The notes under the pieces: generated by a model
What the model was told of the DNA's origin: nothing
Seen by the model: only the letters and a program-made list of their open reading frames with translations
The model's database searches: none
Program-made: the position numbers and the translations under genes
Shown here: one piece after another, positions 1 to 8,562 of the stretch
Layout: the number at the start of each line of letters is the position of its first letter
Position numbering within the stretch: position 1 is the first letter of the stretch
Origin: Novosphingobium sp. KCTC 2891
GTDB taxonomy: Bacteria > Pseudomonadota > Alphaproteobacteria > Sphingomonadales > Sphingomonadaceae
DNA: 64,000 nucleotides
Assembly (NCBI RefSeq): GCF_025938155.1
Contig: NZ_JAPCZG010000002.1
Location: 124,001-188,000 of the forward strand
Direction: 5' to 3'

Positions 1-1
1 C

Positions 2-1321
2 GCGCTGACCGCGATCGGCGGGGTGATCTACCTGTTCGCGCTGGCCCCGGCGCTCACCGCCGGACTGCTCGTGGGGATTCCCGTGGTGATCGGCCCGATC
101 ATGTTCTTCGGCACCCGCTTGCGCAAGGCATCGCGCTCCAGCCAGGACCGCGTGGCCGACATCGGCGTGATGGTCTCCGAAGTGCTCGGCGCGATGAAGG
201 TCGTCCAGGCGTTCGGACAGGAACGGCGCGAAGCGGAGCGCTTCGGCGGCGCGGTGGAACGCACGTTCGAGACCGCGCAGCGCCGCATCCGCATCCGTGC
301 GGTGATGACTGCCATCGTCATCTTCCTGATCTTCGGCGGGATCACCGCGCTGATGTGGGAAGGCGCGATGGGCGTGGCCAAGGGCACGATCAGCGGCGGC
401 ACCATCGCGGCCTTCGTGCTGACCGGCGGCATCGTCGCGGGCGCATTCGGCTCGCTGATGGAAGTCTATGGCGATCTCGTGCGCGGCGCGGGCGCCGCCA
501 GCCGCCTCAACGAACTGCTGCTCGAACAGCCGGACATCGCCCCGCCGGCGCGGCCGATCGCGCTGCCGCAGCCGCCGCGTGGCCAGCTCGCGTTCCAGAA
601 CGTGGCGTTCCGCTATCCCAGCCGTCCCGAAGTGGCGGCGCTGGAAGATTTCTCGCTCACGGTCGAGCCGGGCGAGACCGTGGCCATCGTCGGCCCCTCG
701 GGCGCGGGCAAGTCCACGCTGTTCCTGCTGGCCGAGCGTTTCTACGATCCGCAGGGCGGCACCGTGCGCATCGACGGCGTGCCGCTGGCACAGGCAGATC
801 CGGCCGAAGTGCGCGCCCGCATGGCGCTCGTCCCGCAGGAAGGCGTGCTGTTCGCCGCCAGCGCGCGGGACAACCTGCGCTATGGCAACTGGGACGCCAC
901 CGACGAACAGATCTGGCAGGCCGCGCGCGATGCCAATGCCGAAACCTTCCTCCGCGCGCTGCCGCAAGGGCTGGACACCTTCCTGGGCGAGGACGGCGCG
1001 CGCCTTTCGGGCGGCCAGCGCCAGCGCATCGCCATTGCGCGCGCCCTGCTGCGCAACGCGCCGATCCTGCTGCTGGACGAGGCCACGAGCGCGCTCGACG
1101 CCGAAAGCGAGCGGCTGGTGCAGGACGCGCTCGACCGGCTGATGAAGCAGCGCACCACGCTGGTCATCGCCCACCGCCTCGCCACCGTGCGCCAGGCCGA
1201 CCGCATCGTGGTGATGGAAGGCGGCCGCATCGTCGAACAGGGCACGCACGCCAGCCTTTCGGCGCAGGACGGGCTCTACGCCCGCCTGGCCCGGCTCCAG
1301 TTCGACACCGTGCACGCCTGA
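2..1321 (+). CDS. ABC transporter, permease-ATPase fusion (5' end outside window)
   Basis: This is the C-terminal part of an exporter-type ABC protein with a membrane domain fused to a nucleotide-binding domain, the MsbA/BmrA kind of architecture. The reading frame is open to the left edge, so the true start and the first membrane helices lie upstream. The visible part has about four hydrophobic segments in the first 155 residues, then an ATPase domain with Walker A GPSGAGKST (near base 692), signature LSGGQRQRIAIARAL, Walker B ILLLDEATSALD and the H-loop in LVIAHRLATV. All catalytic motifs are intact, so it should form an active homodimer or half of a heterodimer. The substrate cannot be told from sequence; a lipid or drug exporter is the usual role. 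No terminator is obvious after the TGA. Confidence 0.93.
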   Translation, partial: ALTAIGGVIYLFALAPALTAGLLVGIPVVIGPIMFFGTRLRKASRSSQDRVADIGVMVSEVLGAMKVVQAFGQERREAERFGGAVERTFETAQRRIRIRAVMTAIVIFLIFGGITALMWEGAMGVAKGTISGGTIAAFVLTGGIVAGAFGSLMEVYGDLVRGAGAASRLNELLLEQPDIAPPARPIALPQPPRGQLAFQNVAFRYPSRPEVAALEDFSLTVEPGETVAIVGPSGAGKSTLFLLAERFYDPQGGTVRIDGVPLAQADPAEVRARMALVPQEGVLFAASARDNLRYGNWDATDEQIWQAARDANAETFLRALPQGLDTFLGEDGARLSGGQRQRIAIARALLRNAPILLLDEATSALDAESERLVQDALDRLMKQRTTLVIAHRLATVRQADRIVVMEGGRIVEQGTHASLSAQDGLYARLARLQFDTVHA

Positions 1322-1471
1322 TCGCGGCCGACGCTGATCGACCAGCGACATACGGGCGCCGACGAACGACAAGCGATCGCCCTTCGGGGAAATCGCCAAG
1401 GGGTGTTCAGGCGCGGCTAAGCCGTTAAGGGTGATCCGGTCACATCTGTAACCGGACGGATTTCCTCAGCG

Positions 1472-3631
1472 ATGCACAAGTCGATTCCCGCGCTCCTTGC
1501 CGCCGTCTCCGTGTTCGCCCAAGTGGCGCCGGCCTTTGCCGAAGATGCCCCGGCGGCTGCGACAGCCGCTGCCACCGCGCCCCAGGCACCACTGATGAGC
1601 CGCGACTTCCCCGGCAGCGGCCTGCAACTGCAATACGTCGACAAGTCGGTGAAGCCGGGCGACGATTTCGACACGTACGTCAACGGCAAGTGGAAGGCGG
1701 GCTTCGTCATGCCCGCGGACAAGACGCGCTACGGTTCGTTCAACGCGCTCGATGACCTGTCCCAGGACCGCCTGCGCGGCATTCTCGACGAACTGGTCGC
1801 CAAGAAGGCCGATCCCGCCACGCCCGAAGGCAAGGTGGCCGCCGCCTATACCGCCTATCTCGATACCGCCGCGATCGACGCCGCGGGTCTTGCACCGGCC
1901 AAGCCCTGGCTCGACCGGATCGCCGCGGCAAAGACTTCCGACGATCTTGCACTGCTGTTCGCCCAGCCGGGCATCGCCTCGCCCATCGGCTTCGGCGTCG
2001 ATGCGGACGAGAAGGACAGCGACCACTACATCCTCTACGTCAGCACCGGCAGCCTTGGCCTGCCCGACCGCGATTTCTACCTCGTCGACAACCCGCGGAA
2101 CACGACTGTTCGCGCCAAGTACATGGAATGGCTGCGCTTTGCCCTGGGGCAGGCGGGCTATGCCGATCCGGCCAGGACGGCAGACGCGGTCTATGCGCTG
2201 GAAACCAAGCTGGCCGGCGCGTTCTGGGACCGCGCGCTGTCGCGCAACCCCTCGCTCACCTACACCAAGGTCGCCCGCGCGGACGCCGCCAAGGCGCTGC
2301 CCGGCCTGCCCGTCGATGCCATGCTGAACGAGATGGGTGCGGGCGCGGCGCAGGCCATGGTCGTCACCCGGATGCCTCCTTCGGCCGAAGCGCTGGCGGC
2401 GGCGAAGTATACGCCGGAAATGGCGGCGAAGCTCGGCGGCGGTGTGCCCGCCGTGGCCGCGCTGATCCGCAGCGAGCCGGTCGAGACGTGGAAGGCATGG
2501 CTCGCCGCGCAGTTCCTCGCCTCTTACGCGGGCACCCTGCCCAAGCCGATCGACGATGCTCGCTTCGCCTTCTACGGCACCGTGCTCGCCGGCCAGCAGG
2601 CGCAGCTGCCGCGCTGGAAGCGCGCGATCAAGGCGGTCGAAGGACAAGTCGGCGAACAACTCGGCAAGATCTACGCCGACCGCTATTTCCCGGCGGAGAA
2701 CCGCGCGGCGATGGGCGATCTCGTCGGCAACCTGCGCAAGGCGATGGCCGCCAACCTCGCCGATCTCAAGTGGATGGGCACCGATACGCGCAAGGAAGCG
2801 CTGGCCAAGCTCGACGCGTTCAATCCCAAGATCGGCGCCCCCGCCACGTTCAAGGACTATGCCGCGCTCAGCCAGGCGCCCGGCACCCCGCTCGCCAACG
2901 CGATCGCCGCCGAGAATTGGGACTTCCGCTACCAGACCGCACGCATCGGCAAGGAAGTGGACCGCACCGAGTGGGGGATGCTGCCCGAGACGATCAACGC
3001 CTACTACAACCCCACGTTCAACGAGATCGTGTTCCCCGCCGCGATCCTCCAGCCGCCGTTCTTCAACCTCTCGGCCGATCCGGCGGTCAACTATGGCGGC
3101 ATCGGCGCGGTGATCGGCCACGAAATGGGCCACGGCTTCGACGATCAGGGATCGAGCTACGACGGCAAGGGCAACCTGCGCGAGTGGTGGACCGACAAGG
3201 ACCGCGCCGCGTTCGAGGCGCTGACCACGCGGCTGGGCCAGCAGTACGACGCCTTCTGCCCGTTCGACGAGAAGTCGGCGGGCGGCAAGGCCTGCGTCAA
3301 CGGCAAGCTGACGATGGGCGAGAACATCGGCGACGTGGGCGGGCTCAGCCTCGCCTACCGCGCCTACAAGCTCTCGCTCGGCGGCAAGCCTGCGCCGGTG
3401 ATCGACGGGCTGACCGGCGACCAGCGGTTCTTCATGTCGTGGGCGCAGGTGTGGCGCAGCCAGGTGCGCGACGAGACCGCGCGCCAGTTCCTCGTCACCG
3501 ATCCGCACTCGCCGCCGGCCTACCGGATCAACGGCGTCGTCCGGAACTTCGACGAGTGGTACAAGGCGTTCGGCGTCAAGCCTTCGGACAAGCTCTACCT
3601 CCCGCCCGCGCAGCGCGTGCGCATCTGGTGA
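1472..3631 (+). CDS. M13 family zinc metallopeptidase (PepO/neprilysin-like), exported
   Basis: A 719-residue M13 endopeptidase. The first 23 residues form a signal peptide ending in an AFA-like cleavage site, followed by an Ala-rich linker, so it acts in the periplasm or is lipid-free secreted. The zinc site HEMGH lies at residues about 551-555, and the third ligand and catalytic Asp are in GENIGDVGG near residue 615, as in the family. The substrate-binding NAYYNP motif is present upstream. The C-terminus ends in RVRIW; the usual Cys of the family's C-terminal CxxW motif is absent. Length is normal for bacterial M13 proteins. It is separated by 150 bases from the ABC gene, and a perfect 11-bp hairpin follows the stop codon, so it is probably monocistronic. 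Substrate unknown. Confidence 0.95.
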   Translation: MHKSIPALLAAVSVFAQVAPAFAEDAPAAATAAATAPQAPLMSRDFPGSGLQLQYVDKSVKPGDDFDTYVNGKWKAGFVMPADKTRYGSFNALDDLSQDRLRGILDELVAKKADPATPEGKVAAAYTAYLDTAAIDAAGLAPAKPWLDRIAAAKTSDDLALLFAQPGIASPIGFGVDADEKDSDHYILYVSTGSLGLPDRDFYLVDNPRNTTVRAKYMEWLRFALGQAGYADPARTADAVYALETKLAGAFWDRALSRNPSLTYTKVARADAAKALPGLPVDAMLNEMGAGAAQAMVVTRMPPSAEALAAAKYTPEMAAKLGGGVPAVAALIRSEPVETWKAWLAAQFLASYAGTLPKPIDDARFAFYGTVLAGQQAQLPRWKRAIKAVEGQVGEQLGKIYADRYFPAENRAAMGDLVGNLRKAMAANLADLKWMGTDTRKEALAKLDAFNPKIGAPATFKDYAALSQAPGTPLANAIAAENWDFRYQTARIGKEVDRTEWGMLPETINAYYNPTFNEIVFPAAILQPPFFNLSADPAVNYGGIGAVIGHEMGHGFDDQGSSYDGKGNLREWWTDKDRAAFEALTTRLGQQYDAFCPFDEKSAGGKACVNGKLTMGENIGDVGGLSLAYRAYKLSLGGKPAPVIDGLTGDQRFFMSWAQVWRSQVRDETARQFLVTDPHSPPAYRINGVVRNFDEWYKAFGVKPSDKLYLPPAQRVRIW

Positions 3632-3645
3632 AGTGACCAAAATTT

Positions 3646-3671
3646 AAGGGCGGCGCGCATGCGCCGCCCTT
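3646..3671 (+). terminator. Perfect 11-bp stem-loop after the M13 peptidase
   Basis: AAGGGCGGCGC, a GCAT loop, then GCGCCGCCCTT form a perfect 11-bp stem starting 15 bases after the stop codon. There is no real T-run behind it (TTGACACTTTG), so it may act as a weak terminator or an mRNA 3'-end stabiliser rather than a classical intrinsic terminator. Confidence 0.55.
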
Positions 3672-3706
3672 GACACTTTGCTGCGCTGCGGCGAGGCCTT
3701 GGCCCC

Positions 3707-4522
3707 ATGGACAGCACCATCGTCACCGCAGTACTTCTCGGCATCGTCGAGGGGCTTACCGAGTTCCTGCCCGTCTCCTCGACCGGCCACCTGATCCTCG
3801 CGACCGAACTGTTCGGCTACGACGCGGCGCAGTGGGCGCTGTTCAACGTGGTGATCCAGCTTGGCGCAATCCTCGCGGTCGTCGTGCAGTACTGGCGCAC
3901 GTTCTGGGCGGTGGGCATGGGCCTGCTGAAGCTCGAACCGCTCAGCTTGCGCTTCCTGCGCAACCTGCTGGCCGCGTTCATGCCGGCGGCGGTGATCGGG
4001 CTGATCTTCAAGCACCAGATCGAAGGCCTGCTGGGCAAGCCGCTGGTGGTCTGCGCCGCGCTCATCGTCGGCGGCATCGGCATCCTCGTTGTCGAACGCT
4101 TCGCCAAGGGCGGAGAGCCTTCGGGCATCGGCCAGCTTCCGCTGAAGCAGGCGATCGGCGTCGGCTTCGTGCAGTGCCTGGCCATGGTTCCCGGCGTCAG
4201 CCGTTCGGGCGCGACGATCATGGGCGCGCTTGCCATGGGCATCGAACGGCGCACCGCCGCCGAATTCTCGTTCTTCCTCGCCATTCCGACGATGCTGGGC
4301 GCCAGCACGATCGAACTGCTCGGGCAGCGCCACCAGCTGGCGGCGGGCACCACCGGCGTGGGCTGGAGCGAGATCGGCATCGGCTTCCTCGTCTCGTTCG
4401 TCGTGGCGCTCGCGGTCATCCGGCTGTTCGTCGCCTATGTCAGCCGGCGCGGGTTCACGCCCTTCGCATGGTATCGCATTGTCGCCGGCGTGCTGGCCGG
4501 CGCTTGGCTGATGTACACCTGA
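3707..4522 (+). CDS. uppP: Undecaprenyl-diphosphatase UppP (BacA)
   Basis: UppP removes a phosphate from undecaprenyl diphosphate at the membrane, recycling the lipid carrier of peptidoglycan and O-antigen synthesis; extra copies give bacitracin resistance. The 271-residue protein has the two family signatures: EGLTEFLPVSSTGHL near residues 14-28 with catalytic Glu, Ser and His, and PGVSRSGATIM near residues 162-172 with the catalytic Arg. About seven or eight hydrophobic helices are visible. Length is typical (about 265-275). The start is ATG 36 bases after the hairpin that follows the peptidase gene. The next gene begins 109 bases on, so this is probably a single-gene unit. Confidence 0.97.
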   Translation: MDSTIVTAVLLGIVEGLTEFLPVSSTGHLILATELFGYDAAQWALFNVVIQLGAILAVVVQYWRTFWAVGMGLLKLEPLSLRFLRNLLAAFMPAAVIGLIFKHQIEGLLGKPLVVCAALIVGGIGILVVERFAKGGEPSGIGQLPLKQAIGVGFVQCLAMVPGVSRSGATIMGALAMGIERRTAAEFSFFLAIPTMLGASTIELLGQRHQLAAGTTGVGWSEIGIGFLVSFVVALAVIRLFVAYVSRRGFTPFAWYRIVAGVLAGAWLMYT

Positions 4523-4631
4523 AATAATCAGGTCTGGCCCGGCCCAAGTAAACTCGGTTCGTCGCACCTTCGGAACCAAATGCCTGTCCCCGGATTTTCC
4601 GGACCAGACAGCATTCGAAGGGATTAGCAAA

Positions 4632-4898
4632 ATGGGCCTTATCATCCTTCTCGTCGTCGGCGGTATTCTTGGCTGGCTGGCGAGCATCGTCATGCGCACT
4701 GATGGGCAGCAGGGCATTTTTCTCAACATCGTGGTCGGGATCGTCGGCGCCCTGCTCGGCGGTTTCCTCCTTGCCCCGCTGATCGGCGGCGGCAGCATCA
4801 CCCAGGGCATTTCGGCCGGCAGCCTGATCGTGTCGTTCCTCGGCGCGGTGATCCTGCTTGCGGTGGTCAACCTCGTCCGTCGCGGCGCGGTTCGTTAA
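4632..4898 (+). CDS. GlsB/YeaQ/YmgE family small membrane protein
   Basis: An 88-residue inner-membrane protein of the transglycosylase-associated (YeaQ/GlsB) family. It shows three hydrophobic segments with small-residue packing: one at residues 2-20 (IILLVVGGILGWLASIVM), one at about 30-50 and one at about 65-82, which is the standard layout. Members are general stress proteins of unknown mechanism. The start ATG is preceded by GAAGGGA 12 bases upstream, a good ribosome-binding site. It is followed 78 bases later by another small envelope protein in the same direction, and the two may share stress regulation. Confidence 0.88.
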   Translation: MGLIILLVVGGILGWLASIVMRTDGQQGIFLNIVVGIVGALLGGFLLAPLIGGGSITQGISAGSLIVSFLGAVILLAVVNLVRRGAVR

Positions 4899-4928
4899 CA
4901 GACTGAAAACCAAGTACTTCCACAAAAT

Positions 4929-4967
4929 GGGGCGGTCTTTGCGGGCCGCCCCTCCTTTAAGAAGGGG
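4929..4967 (+). promoter_or_regulatory. Hairpin pair between the two small stress genes
   Basis: GGGGCGG (4929-4935) pairs with CCGCCCC (4946-4952). The last four C of that arm plus the next T (4949-4953) can instead pair with AGGGG (4963-4967), which is the Shine-Dalgarno of the gene starting at 4977. The two structures exclude each other, so this may be an attenuator or translation switch; the second stem is only 5 bp, so the idea is tentative. It could also simply be a weak terminator of the upstream gene. Confidence 0.35.
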
Positions 4968-4976
4968 ACCACATCC

Positions 4977-5261
4977 ATGAAGACCATTTTCAAGGGCGCG
5001 ATGATCGCATCGGTCGCAGCGTTCGGCCTCAGCCTCGCCGCTTGCGACAGCAAGCAGGAAAATGCCGCCGAAGACCAGGCGCAGGCCGTCCGCGAATCGA
5101 CCGACGCCACCGCCGATGCCATCGACAAGACCGCCGACAAGGTGGGCGGTGCTTCGGAAGAAGCGCTTGAGAACAAGGCGGATGCGGTCCGCGCTTCGGG
5201 CGAGGCCAAGGCAGACGCCATGGAAGACAAGGCCGACAAGATGGACAAGACGCCGGGCTGA
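4977..5261 (+). CDS. Small lipoprotein with acidic Ala/Lys/Asp repeat region
   Basis: A 94-residue exported protein. Residues 1-23 form a lipoprotein signal with lipobox LAAC, so Cys23 is likely lipidated. The rest is very polar and low in complexity: imperfect repeats built on KAD, ADA and DK(A/T)AD, predicted to be one long amphipathic or disordered helix, reminiscent of Lpp-like or LEA-like stress proteins. No enzymatic motif. A clear AAGGGG ribosome-binding site sits 9 bases before the ATG. Function unknown. Two similar small Ala-rich lipoproteins occur at 59433-59983 in this window, but they are not obviously homologous. Confidence 0.8.
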   Translation: MKTIFKGAMIASVAAFGLSLAACDSKQENAAEDQAQAVRESTDATADAIDKTADKVGGASEEALENKADAVRASGEAKADAMEDKADKMDKTPG

Positions 5262-5336
5262 TCGCCCTTCGTCGACCACTTGCTTCAAAGCGGCGTCCGG
5301 GTAACCGGGCGCCGTTTTCACGTCGGGCGTGCCGGA

Positions 5337-6299
5337 TCAGACCGGAACGGCGCCCGATCCGCGCCCACCGCGCAAGTGATATTCCAGCGTGCCCCGGTGC
5401 AACACGTTGTCGATGTCGATCACCGCGGTATTGGCATATGTGAAGCCCGGCCCCAGCCCGCGATAGAGCCGGTCGAAATCGCGCTCCACCGTCTGGTGAT
5501 AGAGGTCGCGGAAGCTCTCGATCACGAAATAGGTCGGTTGCAGGTCGTCGATAACGTAGTCGGTGCGCATCACCCGGTCGACGTTGAGGTAGATGCGATT
5601 GGGCGAGGCGGCCTCCAGCGCGAACACAGCCTCCGCCGGGCCGGACAGAATGCCCGCGCCATAGGCGCGCAGCCCGGCCTCCTCCTCGATCAGCCCGAAC
5701 TCCACCGTGTACCAGTAGAGCGCGCCCAGCGCCTTGAGCCGGTTATGGCGCATCGCCTTCCAACCGGCGCGGCCATATTCCTGCATGTAATCGGCATAAG
5801 TGGGGTCGGTCAGCATCGGCACGTGGCCGAACACGTCGTGGAACACGTCCGGCTCCTCGATATAGTCGAACGTCTCGCGCGTGCGGATGAAGTTCCCCGC
5901 CGGGAACCGCCGGTTGGCCAGGTGCCAGAAGAACACGTGGTCGGGGATCAGCATCGGCACCGGCACCACGCGCCACCCCGTCAGCGCATCCAGTTCCTGC
6001 GACAGCCGCCCGAAATCGGGCACCCCGCCGCGCCCGAGGTCCAGCTTGTCCAGCCCGCGCAGGAACGCGCTCGCCGCCCGGCCGGGCAGGATGTCCATCT
6101 GCCGGGCAAACAGGTCGTCCCAGATCCGGTCCTCGTCCGCGCCATAGGCGCGCTGCGCCGGCTCGACCCAGTCCTCCCCCACCCTCGCCGGCCGCCTGAG
6201 CGGCGCGGTGAACACATCCGCCGGCAGTTCGGGCAGAAGGCGATAATCGGAGGCAAGGCCGGCCGCGATGGACATGGTTTCCATTGCAACTTGTATCAT
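5337..6299 (-). CDS. phhA: Phenylalanine 4-monooxygenase
   Basis: Non-haem iron, tetrahydrobiopterin-dependent enzyme that hydroxylates phenylalanine to tyrosine, the first step in phenylalanine breakdown. The iron ligands are in PDVFHDVFGHVPML (two His, near residue 160) and the Glu of WYTVEFGL about 45 residues on. The core spans nearly the whole protein, with no N-terminal ACT regulatory domain, as usual in bacteria. The frame is open to 6317; the reported start gives 320 residues, but ATGs at 6284 and 6275 are equally possible because no ribosome-binding site is clear. The partner pterin carbinolamine dehydratase (PhhB) and homogentisate genes are not next to it. It is convergent with the small lipoprotein gene, leaving only 75 bases between them. 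Confidence 0.95.
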   Translation of the reverse strand: MIQVAMETMSIAAGLASDYRLLPELPADVFTAPLRRPARVGEDWVEPAQRAYGADEDRIWDDLFARQMDILPGRAASAFLRGLDKLDLGRGGVPDFGRLSQELDALTGWRVVPVPMLIPDHVFFWHLANRRFPAGNFIRTRETFDYIEEPDVFHDVFGHVPMLTDPTYADYMQEYGRAGWKAMRHNRLKALGALYWYTVEFGLIEEEAGLRAYGAGILSGPAEAVFALEAASPNRIYLNVDRVMRTDYVIDDLQPTYFVIESFRDLYHQTVERDFDRLYRGLGPGFTYANTAVIDIDNVLHRGTLEYHLRGGRGSGAVPV

Positions 6300-6345
6300 G
6301 TCTGCCCCGCACTGCAAAGGCAGACGATGATGGCCCCATCGCCGG

Positions 6346-7449
6346 TCAGGCGCCCTGCTGGACGCCCCCGACCTTGGGAAGACGCGCCATGAAGGCCACC
6401 CAGCGGTTCTCCAGCCGGTTCAGGACTGGCCGGAATTTCGTCGCGGGCAGTTCGATCCAATGCCACGAAATCGCCGCCAGGATGGTGGCCAGCGGAATGC
6501 AGATCAGAGCGTTCCAGTACCAAGTCCGCAGATGCGGCCAGAGCGCCATGACGAATTGCTGCACGACAAAGCCGTAAAGGTAGATGCCATAAGAATAGTC
6601 GGCTGCCTTGGCGATGACAGTACGCCTGGGATCGGCCGTCCCCAGATAGACGGTGAGGTAGCCGAGCGCCGGGATCGCCACATATTCGCCAAGCGGCAGA
6701 ACCGCGAGGCTTACCCCGGCCACCGCCGCGCTCACGGCGGCGAGCAGGGGATTGGCGGGAACCTCGTCGCGATACTGGTAAAAGGCAATTCCGGCGAGGA
6801 AATAGCCGATCAGCAGCGGTCCGGGCGGAGCACCCAAGATCGGCTCGTAATGCCCGCCATGGCGGATCAGGCGCGCCGCCAGATGCCCCGCCATCACCAG
6901 GATCACCGCAATCACCGTCAGGAGCCGGTGCCGCCGGATTCCGGCCAGCGCGGCCACGATCAGGGCAAGGTAGCAATAAAGCTCGAAGGGCACCGTCCAC
7001 AACTGCGCATTGACGATGTCGGGAAAGGGATTGCCCGTGAACACACCCGGCAATTGATAGCTGATATGCCCGGTCACATTCACGAGGTAGCGCAGGAACT
7101 GTGCGTCGGTGAAATAGTCTGGCGGCGCCATCGTCGAAACGAATGGCCCCATCAGGAACGCCGAAATCAGCACCTCGACGGACAGGGCTGGATAGATCCG
7201 GATCGCCCGCAGCCCGGCGAACATGAACAGCGTACGGCAGCGGTAGAGGCTCCCGCACACCAGGAAACCACTCAGGACGAAAAAGGCCGGGACGATGGCC
7301 CGCAGCAACGGCCGCCAAGGGGAGGCCCACAGCGCGAAGTCCGCCTGCTGGCCATAAGTCGTAATGGTGATGTGCATCACCATGACCGAAACCGCGAGAA
7401 ACAGTCGCATATAATCGAAGCCGGACGGTCGCCCGTCGGCCGATGCCAT
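6346..7449 (-). CDS. OafA-type membrane acyltransferase (acyltransferase 3 family)
   Basis: A multi-pass acyltransferase of the acyltransferase_3 family, which O-acylates sugars in exopolysaccharide, O-antigen or glycolipids from a cytoplasmic acyl donor. It begins with the family's first helix, GFDYMRLFLAVSVMVMH, whose His is the conserved one, and contains about ten hydrophobic helices; FVLSGFLVCGSLYRCR is the typical second-helix motif. The frame is open to 7521, but I chose ATG 7449 because GGGGG lies 6 bases upstream and it puts the first helix near the N-terminus (367 residues). Third-position G/C looks weaker than in neighbouring genes, which may indicate separate ancestry. It diverges from the PPK2 gene. 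Substrate unknown. Confidence 0.9.
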   Translation of the reverse strand: MASADGRPSGFDYMRLFLAVSVMVMHITITTYGQQADFALWASPWRPLLRAIVPAFFVLSGFLVCGSLYRCRTLFMFAGLRAIRIYPALSVEVLISAFLMGPFVSTMAPPDYFTDAQFLRYLVNVTGHISYQLPGVFTGNPFPDIVNAQLWTVPFELYCYLALIVAALAGIRRHRLLTVIAVILVMAGHLAARLIRHGGHYEPILGAPPGPLLIGYFLAGIAFYQYRDEVPANPLLAAVSAAVAGVSLAVLPLGEYVAIPALGYLTVYLGTADPRRTVIAKAADYSYGIYLYGFVVQQFVMALWPHLRTWYWNALICIPLATILAAISWHWIELPATKFRPVLNRLENRWVAFMARLPKVGGVQQGA

Positions 7450-7608
7450 TCTTGCCCCCAAAGACACGAAAACCCCTCTGTCCATCGAGGCCGAGATCGG
7501 CATTCCCGGCTGTCGGCACATCAGCGCAGCAGCCTAAGGCCTGTGTAAAATGCAAAATGGACCCGAATCGCATGCCTTTTGTAGGCGCGGGCCACGCGCA
7601 GTTACTTT

Positions 7609-7636
7609 TTGCAGCCTTGTTTCAACGGCCTATACT
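7609..7636 (+). promoter_or_regulatory. Sigma-70-like promoter for the PPK2 gene
   Basis: TTGCAG (7609-7614), 16 bases, then TATACT (7631-7636) make a good -35/-10 pair ending 22 bases before the ATG at 7659, with AAAGGA as the ribosome-binding site between. Sequence match only. Confidence 0.45.
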
Positions 7637-7658
7637 GAGCCGAGCAAAGGAACACGCA

Positions 7659-8438
7659 ATGAGCGAACTGAAGCGCAAGGACTACGATCAGCTGCTCGAA
7701 CCCTTGCAGGAAGAACTTTCGGGCATGGCCCGCTGGGCCGCCGCCAAAGGCGCGCGCGTGCTGGTCCTGCTCGAAGGGCGCGATACCGCGGGCAAGACCG
7801 GCGTGATCCATGCCATTTCTGAAAAGCTCAACCCCCGGCAGGTCCGCACCGTCGCATTGGGCAAGCCCACCGAGCGTGAGCGCGACCAGTGGTACTTCCA
7901 GCGTTATGTCCCCCACCTGCCCGCCGCCGGCGAAATCGTGCTGTTCGACCGCAGCTGGTACAACCGCGCGGGCGTCGAGCGCGTGATGGGCTATGCCACG
8001 CTGGACCAGGTCCGCACGTTCCTTGCGCAGGTGCCGGTGTTCGAAAAGCTGCTGACCGACGACGGCATACTGCTGTTCAAGTACTGGCTGTGCTGCGATC
8101 AGGCCGAGCAGGAAAAACGCTTTGCCGAACGGCGCGACGATCCGATGAAGCGCTGGAAACTGTCGCCGATCGATCTGGAGGCCCGCAGCCACTACGAGGA
8201 CTACACCAAGGCGCGCGAGGCCATGCTCGCTGCCACCCACACGTCCCACGCGCCCTGGGCGCTCGTCGATTTCAACGACCAGCGCCGGGGCCGCCTGACG
8301 CTGGTGCGCCACCTGCTCGACCGCCTGCCCGATACCGAGGTCGACGTCGCACCGCTCGACCTGCCCCCGCTGGGCCACGACCCCCACAAGGAGCGCTTCG
8401 GCGTGGTCGAACCAATCAGCCCGCACGGCGGCAGCTGA
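7659..8438 (+). CDS. ppk2: Polyphosphate kinase 2 (PPK2 family)
   Basis: PPK2 enzymes move phosphate between polyphosphate and nucleotides, usually making GTP or ATP from the diphosphate at the cost of polyphosphate. The 259-residue single-domain protein has Walker A GRDTAGKTG near residue 46, Walker B LFDRSWYNRAGVE near residue 100, and the basic lid RRDDPMKRWKLSPIDLEAR near residue 160. The lid Trp-Lys-Leu-Ser pattern is that of class I enzymes. The frame is open upstream, but ATG 7659 has AAAGGA 7 bases before it and matches the family N-terminus. Its nucleotide preference cannot be fixed here. It sits between two acyltransferase genes with which it has no evident functional link. Confidence 0.94.
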   Translation: MSELKRKDYDQLLEPLQEELSGMARWAAAKGARVLVLLEGRDTAGKTGVIHAISEKLNPRQVRTVALGKPTERERDQWYFQRYVPHLPAAGEIVLFDRSWYNRAGVERVMGYATLDQVRTFLAQVPVFEKLLTDDGILLFKYWLCCDQAEQEKRFAERRDDPMKRWKLSPIDLEARSHYEDYTKAREAMLAATHTSHAPWALVDFNDQRRGRLTLVRHLLDRLPDTEVDVAPLDLPPLGHDPHKERFGVVEPISPHGGS

Positions 8439-8562
8439 GCCACTTTCCGCTCCACCGCGAGTGCTCCGCTGCCAAGGCCCCATAACGAACCTTACACAGC
8501 TTGCCGCCCCTGGATCATTGCGCGATGCAGCGTGAATTCTGCAGGGGCCGGGGGGCACTTTC

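Noticed and set aside
1466..3640. A 724-codon open frame on the minus strand opposite the M13 peptidase
   Set aside because: It mirrors a recognised gene almost end to end, its translation is rich in Arg, Gly, Val and Leu with no domain, and such antisense frames are expected in GC-rich coding DNA.
4571..4631. GGAACC upstream of the GlsB-type gene as a general-stress (EcfG) promoter
   Set aside because: The -35-like GGAAC is present, but no GTT -10 occurs at 16-17 bases; GGATT is there instead.
6273..6300. Plus-strand ATGGTTTCCATTGCAACTTG, like the first codons of xthA (MVSIAT)
   Set aside because: The likeness stops after six codons and the frame holds no other XthA motif; it lies at the antisense start of phhA and is best taken as chance.
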